Source: Halorussus aquaticus
GTDB taxonomy: Archaea > Halobacteriota > Halobacteria > Halobacteriales > Haladaptataceae
NCBI RefSeq assembly: GCF_024218795.1
Contig: NZ_CP100400.1
Location: forward strand, 2,418,001 to 2,482,000
Length of the DNA stretch: 64,000 nt
Reading direction: 5' to 3'
A model generated the notes under the pieces. That model worked only from the letters and a program-made list of their open reading frames with translations. It ran no database searches and had not been told where the DNA came from. Below are positions 8,215 to 17,448 of this stretch, one piece after another; within the stretch, counting starts at the first letter, position 1; the number at the start of each line of letters is the position of its first letter. Position numbers and translations under genes: made by a program.

Positions 8215-8352
8215 ATGAACCTGCCCGCCGACTTCGACCACCCCTCGTGGCTGACCGCGTTCGGAACGCTCGCCGGATACGGCGCGATTCTGCTGGCGAT
8301 GTTCGTCGTCCTGTTCCTGTTGCCTTACGCCGTGTTCGTGGCGCTCGGGTGA
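8215..8352 (+). CDS. Small single-span membrane protein, 45 aa
   Basis: An ATG at 8215 opens MNLPADFDHPSWLTAFGTLAGYG followed by a long hydrophobic stretch ILLAMFVVLFLLPYAVFVAL and a TGA. GCATTAAGG at about 8183-8191 is at TATA distance, which supports expression. The protein is essentially one transmembrane helix with a short polar N-terminus. Its role is unknown. Confidence 0.6.
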   Translation: MNLPADFDHPSWLTAFGTLAGYGAILLAMFVVLFLLPYAVFVALG

Positions 8353-8655
8353 GGGGTCTGACGCGACTGCCGACGGAACCGGTCTGACCGAACGCGTCGT
8401 GCGGACGGTTCTCCGTGCGGGGGTGGAACTCGTCGTTATCCTGCCGGTGGGCGAGCGGCGTTTTTCTCGTGACGAGGAGGACGTGACTAGTCCGGCTCCC
8501 TCTCTGCGATCGACCGGACGGCCGTTCGACACCGAACTCCGACGTGTAAGTCATATTTGCCGGGGCCTGTTCGACCGACAGACATAACATCGGAAACTAG
8601 AAGCTTGGAGTAGGATGTCACGACGGCACACGACACGCTCGGGGAGGGGACTCCC
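8353..8655. other. Intergenic region without a clear gene
   Basis: No convincing protein-coding frame was found. CATAACAT at 8583-8590 is at leaderless TATA spacing from an ATG at 8615. That ATG opens only 14 codons, and its TGA overlaps the GTG start of the broken symporter gene (GTGA at 8656-8659). It could be a leader peptide or a damaged original N-terminus. Confidence 0.4.
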
Positions 8656-9645
8656 GTGAGCGCTCTCGATACCGTTCGCCGCGTCAGCGAGGTCGCGAAT
8701 CGGTACTTCGTGGTCTGGGTGTTGGCGGCCTCCGGAGTCGCGCTGGCGGTGCCGTCGGCTTTCACGTGGATAGAACCGTACATCACACCGCTTCTGGGCG
8801 TCATCATGCTCGGGATGGGGTTGACGCTCTAACCCGACGACTTCCGGCGGTTGGTCGAGCAACCGCGGGACGTCGCTATCGGGGCGGTCACGCAGTGGGT
8901 CGTCATGCCCGTGGCGGCGTACGCCCTCACCGTCGCGCTGTCGCTGCCGACCGAACTCGCTATCGGCGTCGTCCTCGTCGGGGCCGCGCCGGGCGGCACC
9001 GCCTCGAACGTGATGACGTATCTCGGGAAAGGCGACGTTGCTCTCTCGGTCGCCATCACCACCGTGACCACGCTCGCCGCGCCCATCGTCATGCCAGCGT
9101 GGGTCGTCTTCCTCGCGGGCGAACAGTTGAACGTCACCTTCGCGCAGATGTTCTCCAGCATCGTGCAAGTGGTGTTCCTGCCGGTCGTCGCCGGGTTCGC
9201 GCTCCGGTACGTCCTCGACCGGAAGGCACCCGACGTCGCCGAGGCGGGTCTCGACGTGTTTCCGGCGGTCAGCGTCGTCGCCATCGTGGCTATCGTCGCG
9301 GCGGTCGTGGGTCTGAGCAAGGCGACCATCCTCACCGCGGGCGCGGCGGTCGCGGTGGCGGTGGTCGCGCACAACGCTATCGGTCTCGGCACCGGCTACG
9401 GCGTGGGACGCCTAACCGGAATGTCGGAAGACCGCACGCGGACCTGCGCGTTCGAGGTCGGTCTCCAGAACAGCGGTCTCGCAGTGGCGCTGGCGACGTC
9501 GTTCTTCTCGCCAGTCGCGGCGCTCCCGCCCGCGCTGTTCAGCGTCTGGCACAACGTGACCGGTCCCGCGCTGGCATCGTACTTCTCGCGCAACGAACCG
9601 GCGGCGTCCGGCGGGTCGGTCGCCCCTGTCTCGGGCGACGACTAG
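8656..9645 (+). pseudogene. Bile acid:sodium symporter family protein, interrupted by TAA
   Basis: From GTG at 8656 the frame gives an amphipathic N-terminus and two hydrophobic stretches ending in LGVIMLGMGLTL, then a TAA at 8830-8832 (codon 59). The same frame then continues with PDDFRRLVEQPRDVAIGAVTQWVVMP and six or seven further membrane segments to 9645. GMGLTL-x-PDDF is the family motif, so the stop replaces one residue, for example Ser TCA to TAA. No frameshift is present. The gene is either a recent pseudogene, a sequencing error, or translated from the internal ATG at 8851 (264 residues), which would lack the first helices. Confidence 0.8.
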
Positions 9646-9756
9646 CGCCCGCGGTCGAGACGCCTCTCGTCGGTTGCGGTCGCGTAAAAGTCGGCTCCGT
9701 CGCCGATAATCGAACGGAAAACGACGAGGAGAAACGTCGTCAGCAGGAGCGCAGAA

Positions 9757-10971
9757 TCAGGCGAACGTCTTCGAGATTTCTTCGTCCTCGTCCTCGGCGT
9801 CGATCTTCGCCTTGGCGTTCTCGAAGTCCTCCATCCGGATTTCGGTCCGGTCGTCGCGGATGGCGAACATCCCGGCCTCGGTACAGATTGCCTTGATGTC
9901 CGCGCCCGAGGCGTCCTCGGCGTCCTTGGCCAACTTGTCGAAGTCCACGTCGTCGCTGACGTTCATGTTGCGAGTGTGGATGCGGAATATCTTCTCGCGG
10001 CCTTCGAGGTTGGGCTTGGGCACTTCGATGAGGCGGTCGAACCGGCCGGGCCGGAGGATGGCGCGGTCGAGCATGTCGAAGCGGTTGGTCGCGGCGATGA
10101 TGCGGATGTCACCGCGCTCCTCGAAGCCGTCCATCTCCGAGAGGAGTTGCATCATCGTACGCTGGACCTCGGCGTCGCCAGAGGTCTTCGAGTCGGTGCG
10201 CTTGGCCGCGATGGCGTCGATTTCGTCGATGAACAGCACGGCGGGTTCGTGCTGACGGGCGACCTCGAAGAGGTCGCGGACGAGTTTCGCGCCCTCGCCG
10301 ATGAACTTGTGGACGAGTTCCGACCCGGCCATCTTGATGAAGGTGGCGTCGGTCTGGTTGGCGACGGCCTTCGCCAGCATCGTCTTGCCGGTCCCCGGCG
10401 GGCCGTAGAGCAGGACGCCGCTCGGCGGGTCGATACCGACCTCGCCGAACATCTCGGGACTCTCGAGGGGCATCTCGACCGTCTCGCGAACCTCCTTCAT
10501 CTGCTCTTCGAGACCCCCGATGTCCTCGTAGGTGACCTCGGGACTCTCCTCGACCTGCATGACGCGAGCGCGGACGTCGGTCTCGTTCTCCAGCGTCTTC
10601 ACGATGGACAGCGAGTTGTTGACCGCGACTCGGTCGTCGGGTTCGAGGTCGTCGCGCATCTCGTCGGTCACTTCGGTGACCGCCTCTTGGTTGTTGCCGT
10701 GCTGTTTGATAATGACGCCGTCGTCGGTGAGTTCCTGTACCGTGGCGACGAACAGCGGCGACTGCTTGAGTTTCTTGTTCTCGTGCGTCAGCCGTTCGAG
10801 CTTCTGCTGGTACTTGTTGTTCTCGGCGTTCGCATCCAGAAGCTTGTCACGCATCTCTTCGTTTTGCGACTCCAGAACCTCCAACCGCTCTTGGAGGGCT
10901 TCGATTTTGTCCTGCTGGGACGCGCTCTCCTCGTCGTAGGGGAGGTCGACGTCTTCCACGGTGTCAGTCAT
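9757..10971 (-). CDS. pan: Proteasome-activating nucleotidase (PAN)
   Basis: This AAA+ ATPase unfolds proteins and feeds them to the 20S proteasome. An N-terminal coiled coil spans about residues 18-70, followed by an OB-type domain (72-130). Walker A is GPPGTGKT (190-197) and Walker B LFIDEID (246-252). The second region of homology ends in RPGRFDR. The frame extends one codon to a GTG at 10974, but the ATG at 10971 is preferred (404 residues). The last residues are KTFA, so the C-terminal docking motif (hydrophobic-Tyr-any) carries Phe instead of Tyr. It is divergent from a small winged-helix regulator. Confidence 0.97.
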   Translation of the reverse strand: MTDTVEDVDLPYDEESASQQDKIEALQERLEVLESQNEEMRDKLLDANAENNKYQQKLERLTHENKKLKQSPLFVATVQELTDDGVIIKQHGNNQEAVTEVTDEMRDDLEPDDRVAVNNSLSIVKTLENETDVRARVMQVEESPEVTYEDIGGLEEQMKEVRETVEMPLESPEMFGEVGIDPPSGVLLYGPPGTGKTMLAKAVANQTDATFIKMAGSELVHKFIGEGAKLVRDLFEVARQHEPAVLFIDEIDAIAAKRTDSKTSGDAEVQRTMMQLLSEMDGFEERGDIRIIAATNRFDMLDRAILRPGRFDRLIEVPKPNLEGREKIFRIHTRNMNVSDDVDFDKLAKDAEDASGADIKAICTEAGMFAIRDDRTEIRMEDFENAKAKIDAEDEDEEISKTFA

Positions 10972-11055
10972 CACGACGCTCTAGGTCCCACCCTCATAAG
11001 AGGCTTCGGGTGATCGTGAGAACTGCCAACTATTGACGTGATTTATGGGGGACGA

Positions 11056-11118
11056 GGTGCCACGTGTCGGCACCGAATCATGCTTCAAAGTAATATACTG
11101 GAATGGGAAATATTATTA
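11056..11118 (+). promoter_or_regulatory. Divergent control region between pan and regulator
   Basis: An inverted repeat GGTGCC-acgtgtc-GGCACC lies at 11056-11074. An AT-rich TATA element (AAATATTATTA, about 11108-11118) lies 28-38 bases before the regulator ATG at 11146. The repeat sits between the two divergent promoters and could be the regulator's own site; that is inference. Confidence 0.45.
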
Positions 11119-11145
11119 CCCTGTATCCAAAAGTGGGGGTATAGC

Positions 11146-11421
11146 ATGAGTGCGTCAGAAACTGCTCGACCCGAGGAGGGTCGCCTGACGGGGGAGAACG
11201 TGACCGAGGAGATACGCGACCTGCCGCCGAGCGCCAAACTCGTCGCGAAGGTCTTGGAGTACAACGACACGATGACTCAGAGCCAGATCGCCGAGGAGTC
11301 GCTGCTGCCCGACCGGACGGTCCGGTACGCGCTGAACCGATTGGACGACGAGGGAATCGTCACCTCCCGGTTCTCCTTCTCGGACGCCCGGAAACGTCTC
11401 TACACGCTAGACCTCGAATAA
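11146..11421 (+). CDS. Small winged-helix transcriptional regulator, 91 aa
   Basis: After an acidic N-terminus the product has a MarR-like winged helix: LPPSAKLVAKVLEYND, TMTQSQIAEESLLPDRTVRYALNRLDDEGIV, and a wing in FSFSDARKRLYTLDLE. Start at 11146 was chosen because the upstream extension covers the promoter and a TATA element sits at leaderless spacing. It lies divergent from pan. Its targets are unknown; control of pan or itself is possible. Confidence 0.88.
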   Translation: MSASETARPEEGRLTGENVTEEIRDLPPSAKLVAKVLEYNDTMTQSQIAEESLLPDRTVRYALNRLDDEGIVTSRFSFSDARKRLYTLDLE

Positions 11422-11640
11422 ACCGCGCTGAGGAGCCTGACATTTGGGAGCTTCGGAGATACCGTCCGTCGTTTCGTCGAGCGAACGTCCGATATTTCGC
11501 GGTCCGTGTTACTCGATTTCGTCTCTCTCGTCTTCTACCGAGAGACATCCCCATCTGACTATCCGTCGAGGGGTTGCGTCTCCCGACGATGTTCGGCCGC
11601 CATCCACACGCATTTCACTTCCCCACACCTACGCGACCGT

Positions 11641-11895
11641 ATGGACGCCGAAGACGTAGCCCGACTCATCGAACGGAACCTCGAAGACGCCGACGCGACG
11701 GTCAGCCATCCGCGCGGCCCCGAGGACGAGGACCACCTCGCGGCCACCGTCGTCTCGCCCGCGTTCGAGGGCGAGCGACTCGTTCAGCAACACGAGATGG
11801 TCTACGACGCGCTCGGCGACCACATGACCGAGGAAATTCACGCGCTCGAACTGACGACTCTCACGCCCGAGGAGTACGCCGAGCGCGAGGAGTAA
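11641..11895 (+). CDS. bolA: BolA family protein
   Basis: The 84-residue product MDAEDVARLIERNLEDADATVSH has the BolA layout: a helix, a variable loop, a strand (HLAATVVSPAFEGERLVQQHEMVYDAL) with the FxGxxxVxxHxxVY signature, and a final helix then HALELTTLTPEEY. BolA proteins act with monothiol glutaredoxins in iron-sulfur handling or as regulators. No glutaredoxin gene is adjacent. The ATG at 11641 gives the usual short family length, so upstream in-frame starts were rejected. Confidence 0.9.
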   Translation: MDAEDVARLIERNLEDADATVSHPRGPEDEDHLAATVVSPAFEGERLVQQHEMVYDALGDHMTEEIHALELTTLTPEEYAEREE

Positions 11896-12118
11896 CGCGT
11901 CGGACGCGGCCCGACCCCCGCCTGCGACGAGGTCCGTTCGCCGACCCGAGAGACCAAGGGTCCGGGCGGACGTAACGGAAGTATGGCACAGCGAACGACC
12001 GAACCCCTCCGCCGCGGCCGCGACCGATTGCACGGTGCTAAACCGTCCTGCGCCGCGTTCGACACCAGCGCCGCCGGTACAGCGACGCTCCGATCATCTC
12101 CGCCTCTCACGACAGTTC

Positions 12119-12664
12119 ATGCCGACGTTCGTTGAGCGGATTCAGACGGTCGAGGACGGCAACGTCGCCGAGTTCGGCCGACAGTTGGCCGACCGCATCG
12201 AGACGCTCGGCGACGCGCTCGAACTGCTCGAAGAGTGGACCGAGGCGAGTCGGGAGACCCGCGCCGAACTCTCCTCGAAGTACGACACGGCCAAGACGCT
12301 CGCGAGAGACGAGATTCGTGACGCGACCGACGAGGACGCCGATAGCCTCCCGGCCGAGGACCTGCTCGACCATCCCGCGGTGAACGACCAGACGAAACAG
12401 CGACTCCGCGAGTACAGCACGAAGCTCTTCGTCTACGTGAACGAGGAGCAGTCCTACGGCGAAGCGCGAACGGAAGTCGTGCGGTCGCTCGACGCCGAAC
12501 TCGACCTCTACAAGCATCTACTGCCGGAACTCCAGAGCGGAGCGACTAGCGTCGCGGACGCCCAGCAGAAGATAGCGCGGTTCGCGCTTGAGGAGACGCT
12601 CGGCCCGCCGAACCGGACCGCCGCGGACGTGCTCCTCGAATCGGCAGTCGAAACCGACGAGTGA
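12119..12664 (+). CDS. Hypothetical helical protein, 181 aa
   Basis: Not recognised. From the ATG at 12119 (MPTFVERIQTVEDGNVAEFGRQ) the product is acidic and almost entirely helical, with long amphipathic segments and no cysteine, signal or membrane helix. The upstream extension to 12035 is arginine- and proline-rich and was judged non-coding. It converges with the sugar ABC operon, whose last gene ends 22 bases away. Confidence 0.75.
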   Translation: MPTFVERIQTVEDGNVAEFGRQLADRIETLGDALELLEEWTEASRETRAELSSKYDTAKTLARDEIRDATDEDADSLPAEDLLDHPAVNDQTKQRLREYSTKLFVYVNEEQSYGEARTEVVRSLDAELDLYKHLLPELQSGATSVADAQQKIARFALEETLGPPNRTAADVLLESAVETDE

Positions 12665-12686
12665 AAAAGGGCCGAGTGAACCGCGG

Positions 12687-13850
12687 TTAGAAGTTCGCCT
12701 GTGCGACTTCGGTCCGCTCTAGCTCGCGGTTGTGCAACGCCTCGCCCGTGTCGCGGTCGAAGACGTGAATCGCCTCCTCGGGTATTCGCGCGACGACTTC
12801 CTGTCCGCTCTCGACGTTTCGCATCCCGGAGACGGTGGCGATGAACGTCTCGACGTCGTCGTCCGGCGACTCAGCGCCGACTGCGCTAGAGAACGACAAG
12901 TAGACGTTGTTCTCGTTACCCATCGGTTCGACGACGTCCACCTGCGTCCGGAAGTCGTGGGGACCGTCGCCCTCGCCGACGAGTTCGATGTCCTCGGGTC
13001 GGATGCCGAGGACGAGTCGGTCGTGGCCCTCCACGTCGGCGAGAAGGTCGTCCGAGAGGGCGTACTCGAACTCCTCGGCGACGAGGGTGCCGTTCTCCAA
13101 GTCCGCGTCGAAGAAGTTCATCGACGGTTCGCCGATGAATCCCGCGACGAAGACGTTCCGCGGTTCGTGGTAACACTCCAGCGGCGTGCCGACCTGCTGG
13201 AGTTCCCCGTCGTTGAGGATGGCGATGCGGTCGCCCATGGTCATCGCCTCTGTCTGGTCGTGAGTGACGTACATCGTCGTCACGTCCAGTTCCTCCTGTA
13301 ACCGCTGGAGTTCCGTCCGCATCTGTGAGCGGAGTTTCGCGTCCAGATTCGAGAGCGGTTCGTCCATCAGGAACACTTCGGGGTCGCGCACGATGGCGCG
13401 TCCGAGGGCGACACGCTGTTGCTGACCGCCGGACAACTCGCCGGGCTTGCGGTCGAGGAGGTCGGCGATGCCCATCATCGCGGCGGTCTGTTCGACCTGC
13501 GCCGCGATTTCGTCGTCGGGCATGTCGGTGGACTCCTCCAGCCCGAAGCTCATGTTCTCTCGCACGGTCATGTGGGGGTAGAGCGCGTACGACTGGAACA
13601 CCATGGCGATGTCCCTCGCCGTCGGCGGTTCGTTCGTAATCGAGTGACCGCCGAGTCGGATGTCGCCCTGCGAGACCGTCTCCAGTCCGGCGACCATCCT
13701 GAGCGTCGTGGACTTGCCACATCCCGAGGGACCGACCAGCACGAGGAACTCGCCGTCCTCGATTTCGACGGTGGCGTCGTTGACCGCGACGATACGGTCG
13801 CCGCCGTCGTCGAACCACTTCGTTACCCCGTCTAAGGTCAGTTCCGCCAT
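12687..13850 (-). CDS. Sugar ABC transporter ATP-binding protein (MalK/UgpC type)
   Basis: This 387-residue ATPase powers the importer encoded upstream. Walker A is GPSGCGKST, the ABC signature LSGGQQQRVALGRA, Walker B VFLMDEPLSNLDAKLR, and the switch VTHD. About 140 C-terminal residues form the MalK/UgpC regulatory domain (LGIRPEDIEL, then VVEPMGNENNVY). Start at 13850 (MAELTLDGVTKWF) matches the family; the longer frame to 13937 runs into the intergenic region. It is the last of four co-directed genes and begins 49 bases after the second permease gene. Confidence 0.93.
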   Translation of the reverse strand: MAELTLDGVTKWFDDGGDRIVAVNDATVEIEDGEFLVLVGPSGCGKSTTLRMVAGLETVSQGDIRLGGHSITNEPPTARDIAMVFQSYALYPHMTVRENMSFGLEESTDMPDDEIAAQVEQTAAMMGIADLLDRKPGELSGGQQQRVALGRAIVRDPEVFLMDEPLSNLDAKLRSQMRTELQRLQEELDVTTMYVTHDQTEAMTMGDRIAILNDGELQQVGTPLECYHEPRNVFVAGFIGEPSMNFFDADLENGTLVAEEFEYALSDDLLADVEGHDRLVLGIRPEDIELVGEGDGPHDFRTQVDVVEPMGNENNVYLSFSSAVGAESPDDDVETFIATVSGMRNVESGQEVVARIPEEAIHVFDRDTGEALHNRELERTEVAQANF

Positions 13851-13899
13851 CGTTCCGTCCTCCGTCGTAGAGTAGTGTAAATCTTTGTTACGTGCATTG

Positions 13900-14841
13900 C
13901 TACGTTTCTCCCGCGACTCCTTTCGCGAACTGTTCACCGAACAAGACGTACACGAGCAGCGTCGGCAGGGCCGCGACGAACGCGCCCGCCATCTGGGTGT
14001 TGAACGACTCCACGATGCCGCCCGTGAGACTGTTGAGTGCGATGGTCACCGGGGCGGCCGCGCCGCCGCCGGACGGCAGGATGACCAGCGCGAACAGCAG
14101 GTCGTTCCAGATCTGGGTGAACTGGTAGATGAGCGTCACCGCGAACATCGGCTTCGAGAGCGGCAGGACGATGTTGCGGTAGATGCTGAACACGCTCGCG
14201 CCGTCGAGTCTCGCCGCCTCTATCATGTCGTCCGAGAGCGACCGGTAGTACCCCCGGAACAGCAGGAACGTGATGGGAATCCCGTACGCGACGTGGGTCA
14301 CGATGAGGTTGATGATGCTCGCGTAGTGGTCGTGCATCAGCGGGAGTCCCCAGAGGAACGACAGCAGTTCCTGCGTGTTCACGATGGCGTAGAGCCTCGA
14401 CAGCGGCACCAGCACCGCCTGATACGGGATGAAGATGCCCGCGACGAACAGCGCGACCAGCGGCATCTGGTACTTCCAGTCGATGGTCGTCAGTCCGTAC
14501 GCCGCGATGCTCCCGAGACCCGCCGACAGGACGCTCCCCGGAATCGCCAGCAGGAGGCTGTTTATCAGCGCGCCGGACATCGCGTCGAACGCTATCTGCC
14601 ACGGTTCGAACGTGAACCCGCCGAAGATGGGCGGGAGGAACGGGACCGTCTGGTTGAACGCCTCGGTCGTCTTGAAAGCGGTCATCAGCCCCGCTTCCAG
14701 CGGCGCGAGGTAGAACCCGACGAGACCGGCGAGAACGGCGTAGAGCGCCACTCTGGTCCTGTCGGCCTCTCGCATCGCACGCTCGATTCGCTCCCTTCGC
14801 GTGTGGTCCTCCGGATTCGGATTGGCTGGCGGACTACTCAT
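13900..14841 (-). CDS. Sugar ABC transporter permease (MalG type)
   Basis: The 313-residue product has a cytoplasmic N-terminus and six predicted membrane helices. It carries the permease EAA loop (EAARLDGASVFSIYRNIVLPLSKP), which contacts the ATPase. It forms the channel with the preceding MalF-type permease. Its ATG overlaps the stop of that gene (ATGA at 14838-14841), indicating coupled translation. Confidence 0.93.
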   Translation of the reverse strand: MSSPPANPNPEDHTRRERIERAMREADRTRVALYAVLAGLVGFYLAPLEAGLMTAFKTTEAFNQTVPFLPPIFGGFTFEPWQIAFDAMSGALINSLLLAIPGSVLSAGLGSIAAYGLTTIDWKYQMPLVALFVAGIFIPYQAVLVPLSRLYAIVNTQELLSFLWGLPLMHDHYASIINLIVTHVAYGIPITFLLFRGYYRSLSDDMIEAARLDGASVFSIYRNIVLPLSKPMFAVTLIYQFTQIWNDLLFALVILPSGGGAAAPVTIALNSLTGGIVESFNTQMAGAFVAALPTLLVYVLFGEQFAKGVAGET

Positions 14842-15905
14842 AGCTCACCTCGTCGGTATTCGCTGTAGAGGTACGGCGTCACAACGGCCAGCGCCATGCC
14901 GAACAGCACGATGGCGATGGCGGACCCGTACGCCCAGTTGTTCGACCCGAACGCCTCCCGGAACATCAGCGTCGCGAGGATGTCCGCGGCCGGGCCGGGG
15001 TTGTTGCCGAACATCACGTAGAGGAAGTCGAACGCCTTGAGTGCGAACACCATCAGCACCACCGCGGCGCTCATGGTGGACGCGCGAAGTTGCGGCAGGA
15101 TGACCCGCCAGTACATCTTGACGGTACTCGCACCGTCCACCTTCGCGGCCTCGTAGTGAGCGGTCGGAATCGCGCGGAGTCCCGCGAGGTACACGACCAT
15201 CGCGTACCCCGAGAACTGCCAGATGAGCGCGAAGATGACCGCCGCCAGTTTGGTGTCGGGGTTCGAAATCCACTGCATCGTCAGGAAGTCGAGTCCGACC
15301 TGGCGGAGCGTGACGTTTATCATCCCGATCTCCGGGTTGTACATCCACGCCCAGAACTTCGCGGTCACGACGAACGACAGGCTCATCGGCAACAGATAGA
15401 TCGTTCTGAAGGTGTTCTCGAACCGGATTTCCTGGTCCACCAAGATGGCCAGCAGCAGGCCGACGAGCAGGCAGACTGCGGTGAACGCCACCAACAGGAC
15501 CAGCGTGTTCTGGGCCGCGGTCCAGAACCCCGGGTCCGAGAACGCCTGACGGTACATCTCGAGGTCGAACTCCGAAACCTTGTACTCCGGCAGCAGTAGC
15601 CCCTCGAAGTCGGTCAGCGAGATGATGAGGTTCCACCCGATAGCTCCGTAGACGAAGAAACCCATCAACAGGAACGGCGGTAACCAGAACGGTGACGACT
15701 GGACGAAGTCGCTCGACAGGATCGACCGCCCAGTTCGTGACTCGGACTCGGTGGGTTCGCCGCTGACGGTCGCCCCGCCGTCGGTACGAAGCGCCGACGA
15801 ACCGCCGGAATCTGCGGTCCGCTCACCGCCGTCCGTCCGAGGCTCCCCGCTCGTATCGCTTTCTCCGGGGGTTGTCCGTCGGAGTACGTCTCTGAGTCGT
15901 TGCAT
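14838..15905 (-). CDS. Sugar ABC transporter permease (MalF type)
   Basis: The 355-residue product has an unusual hydrophilic N-terminus of about 70 residues (Ser, Gly, Thr, Asp-rich), then six or so membrane helices. The EAA loop reads YEAAKVDGASTVKMYWRVILPQLR. It pairs with the MalG-type permease. The gene starts 27 bases after the binding-protein gene. A five-T run lies just before its ATG and may reduce read-through from the binding-protein gene. Confidence 0.92.
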   Translation of the reverse strand: MQRLRDVLRRTTPGESDTSGEPRTDGGERTADSGGSSALRTDGGATVSGEPTESESRTGRSILSSDFVQSSPFWLPPFLLMGFFVYGAIGWNLIISLTDFEGLLLPEYKVSEFDLEMYRQAFSDPGFWTAAQNTLVLLVAFTAVCLLVGLLLAILVDQEIRFENTFRTIYLLPMSLSFVVTAKFWAWMYNPEIGMINVTLRQVGLDFLTMQWISNPDTKLAAVIFALIWQFSGYAMVVYLAGLRAIPTAHYEAAKVDGASTVKMYWRVILPQLRASTMSAAVVLMVFALKAFDFLYVMFGNNPGPAADILATLMFREAFGSNNWAYGSAIAIVLFGMALAVVTPYLYSEYRRGEL

Positions 15906-15908
15906 GTG

Positions 15909-15913
15909 AAAAA
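15909..15913 (-). terminator. Possible partial terminator inside sugar operon
   Basis: The minus strand shows CCCTTTTTC between the binding-protein gene and the first permease gene. T-runs end transcripts in archaea, so this may give more binding-protein than permease mRNA. There is no direct proof. Confidence 0.35.
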
Positions 15914-15932
15914 GGGACAGTTGGGACGTCCT

Positions 15933-17309
15933 TCAGTTAAACGCCTGCTTCAGCTGCTTGTAGGTCTTGTCGACGTTCCAGCTCGACGTGAACGTGGACA
16001 TCGCGTCGCCGAAGTTGCTCTTGATCTCCGGCGGCAGTGCGAGACCGTGTTGGATGGACTTGACCTGCGCTTCGGAGTTGGCGAAGTCGTCCATCTGTCG
16101 GCTGAGGAACGGCCCGAACTTGTCCTTGGGGACGTCGGTCCGCGGCGGGATGGACCCCTTCTTGGGGTTGAACCGCTCCTGAGCGTCTACCGAGCCACAG
16201 TACTGCAGGAACTTCTCCGTGGCCTTCGGCGAGGGGTTGTTCTTCGGGAACGGGAACGAGTCCATGTTGAGCGCGTAGATGCCCTTCGTACCGGGGAACG
16301 GCACCTGACCCCACTCGGACTCGAACTCGAAGCCGTCTTGGCCGCGGTACATGCCCGCCGCCCAGTCGCCCTGGTGGAAGAAGGCTGCCTCGCCGTTGAT
16401 GATCTTCTTGTTCGCTTCGGTCCACGAGATGGAACCGGCGTCGTCGTTGAAGTAGTTCTTGTACTTCTTGACGATGCTGAGCGAGTCCTTGATGGCCTCC
16501 TTGTTCTCCTCGACCTTGCCCTCGGTGAAGGCGACGTAGGTGTCCTTCCCGTACTCGCCGAGGAGGACCTGCGCCCAGAGCTGGGAGGTGGACCACGCGG
16601 ACTTGGTCTGGTGGGCCATCCCGACCGCGTCGGTGTTGTTCTCGACCTTCTTCATCGCCGCCACGACGTCGCTGGGTTTCGAGATGGACGACGGGTCCAC
16701 ACCCGCGTCTTCGACGACGCTCTTGTTGTAGAAGAGGTTGTTGAGGCGGTGGATGTTGATGGGGACGGTGACGAACTTTCCGCCGGGCTTGGCGGCGTCC
16801 TTCGGTCCCTGCTTGTAGGCGCTCTTCATGCTGTTCTTCGACCAGACCGAGTCACCGATGTCCTTGAGCTTGTCTGCGTCGACGAACGGCTGGAGGTGTG
16901 CGCCGGGCCACGCCTGCCACGAACTCGGGGGGTCGTTGTTCAGCACGCGCTTCTTGATGACCGTCTTGAGGTTCTGGCCCGCACCGCCGGGGACGGGGTT
17001 CTGGTTGACCTCGATGTCGGGGTACTTCTCCTTGAAGCCCTCGAACAGCGCGGTCACGGCCTTGTTACCGTCGCCGCCGGTCCACCAGTGCTGGACCTCG
17101 AGCTTGTTGTAGTCGGTCGCCTGCTCGGTCGTCGTTTCCTCGCCGGACCCGTCCGACTCGGTCGTCGATTCGTCCTCCGTGGTCGTCGCTTCGCCGTCGC
17201 CGCCGCCACCCATGCAACCGGCCAGTCCGGTGACGCCGATGGTACCAGCACCGGCTACTTTGAGATAGTCGCGTCGAGAAACGTCGGAACCTTCGTTGGC
17301 ATCTGTCAT
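15933..17309 (-). CDS. Sugar ABC transporter substrate-binding lipoprotein
   Basis: The 458-residue product begins with a Tat signal (SRRDYLKVAG, residues 11-20) and a lipobox LAGC with Cys32, followed by an acidic Thr/Ser-rich spacer. The mature part resembles family-1 (carbohydrate) binding proteins: LEVQHWWTGGDGNKAVTALFEGFKEKYPDIEV split by a linker, and TKGIYALNMDSFPFPKN. It is anchored outside the membrane and delivers sugar to the permeases encoded downstream. The exact sugar cannot be told from sequence. Confidence 0.92.
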   Translation of the reverse strand: MTDANEGSDVSRRDYLKVAGAGTIGVTGLAGCMGGGGDGEATTTEDESTTESDGSGEETTTEQATDYNKLEVQHWWTGGDGNKAVTALFEGFKEKYPDIEVNQNPVPGGAGQNLKTVIKKRVLNNDPPSSWQAWPGAHLQPFVDADKLKDIGDSVWSKNSMKSAYKQGPKDAAKPGGKFVTVPINIHRLNNLFYNKSVVEDAGVDPSSISKPSDVVAAMKKVENNTDAVGMAHQTKSAWSTSQLWAQVLLGEYGKDTYVAFTEGKVEENKEAIKDSLSIVKKYKNYFNDDAGSISWTEANKKIINGEAAFFHQGDWAAGMYRGQDGFEFESEWGQVPFPGTKGIYALNMDSFPFPKNNPSPKATEKFLQYCGSVDAQERFNPKKGSIPPRTDVPKDKFGPFLSRQMDDFANSEAQVKSIQHGLALPPEIKSNFGDAMSTFTSSWNVDKTYKQLKQAFN

Positions 17310-17342
17310 ACTGTAGGCCTAGGTGTGTGCATCTGCTAGAAG

Positions 17343-17386
17343 CTACTTAAAGGTTGTTAAAATTAATGCAGTACCGAGTAAACTGC
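17343..17386 (-). promoter_or_regulatory. Sugar operon promoter with inverted repeat
   Basis: Minus-strand AT-rich TATA candidates (CTTTAAG at about 17346-17352 and TTAATTTTAA near 17357-17366) precede the binding-protein gene. GCAGT at 17368-17372 and ACTGC at 17382-17386 form an inverted repeat with nine bases between, directly upstream of the AT-rich box. It is a candidate regulator site. Confidence 0.4.
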
Positions 17387-17426
17387 GAGCTGATAACAGT
17401 TAGCACTCTGCCCTCCGTCGATTCTC

Positions 17427-17440
17427 GAAAAGAAAAGGGG
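17427..17440 (-). terminator. T-rich terminator after cysteine-rich precursor
   Basis: On the minus strand CCCCTTTTCTTTTCG follows the stop codon by about nine bases, the form of an archaeal oligo-T terminator. Confidence 0.5.
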
Positions 17441-17448
17441 CCGTTCGG

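Noticed and set aside
12035-12118. Longer N-terminus for the 181-residue protein
   Set aside because: The added residues are Pro/Arg-rich and unlike haloarchaeal acidic proteins.
11983-12132. Short frame MAQRTTEPLRRGRDRLHG before the 181-residue protein
   Set aside because: It overlaps the preferred start in another frame and has a composition unlike the neighbouring genes.
17368-17386. Site for the sugar regulator TrmB before the ABC operon
   Set aside because: The known Halobacterium pattern (TACT, 7-8 bases, GAGTA) does not fit this region; only a generic inverted repeat can be claimed.
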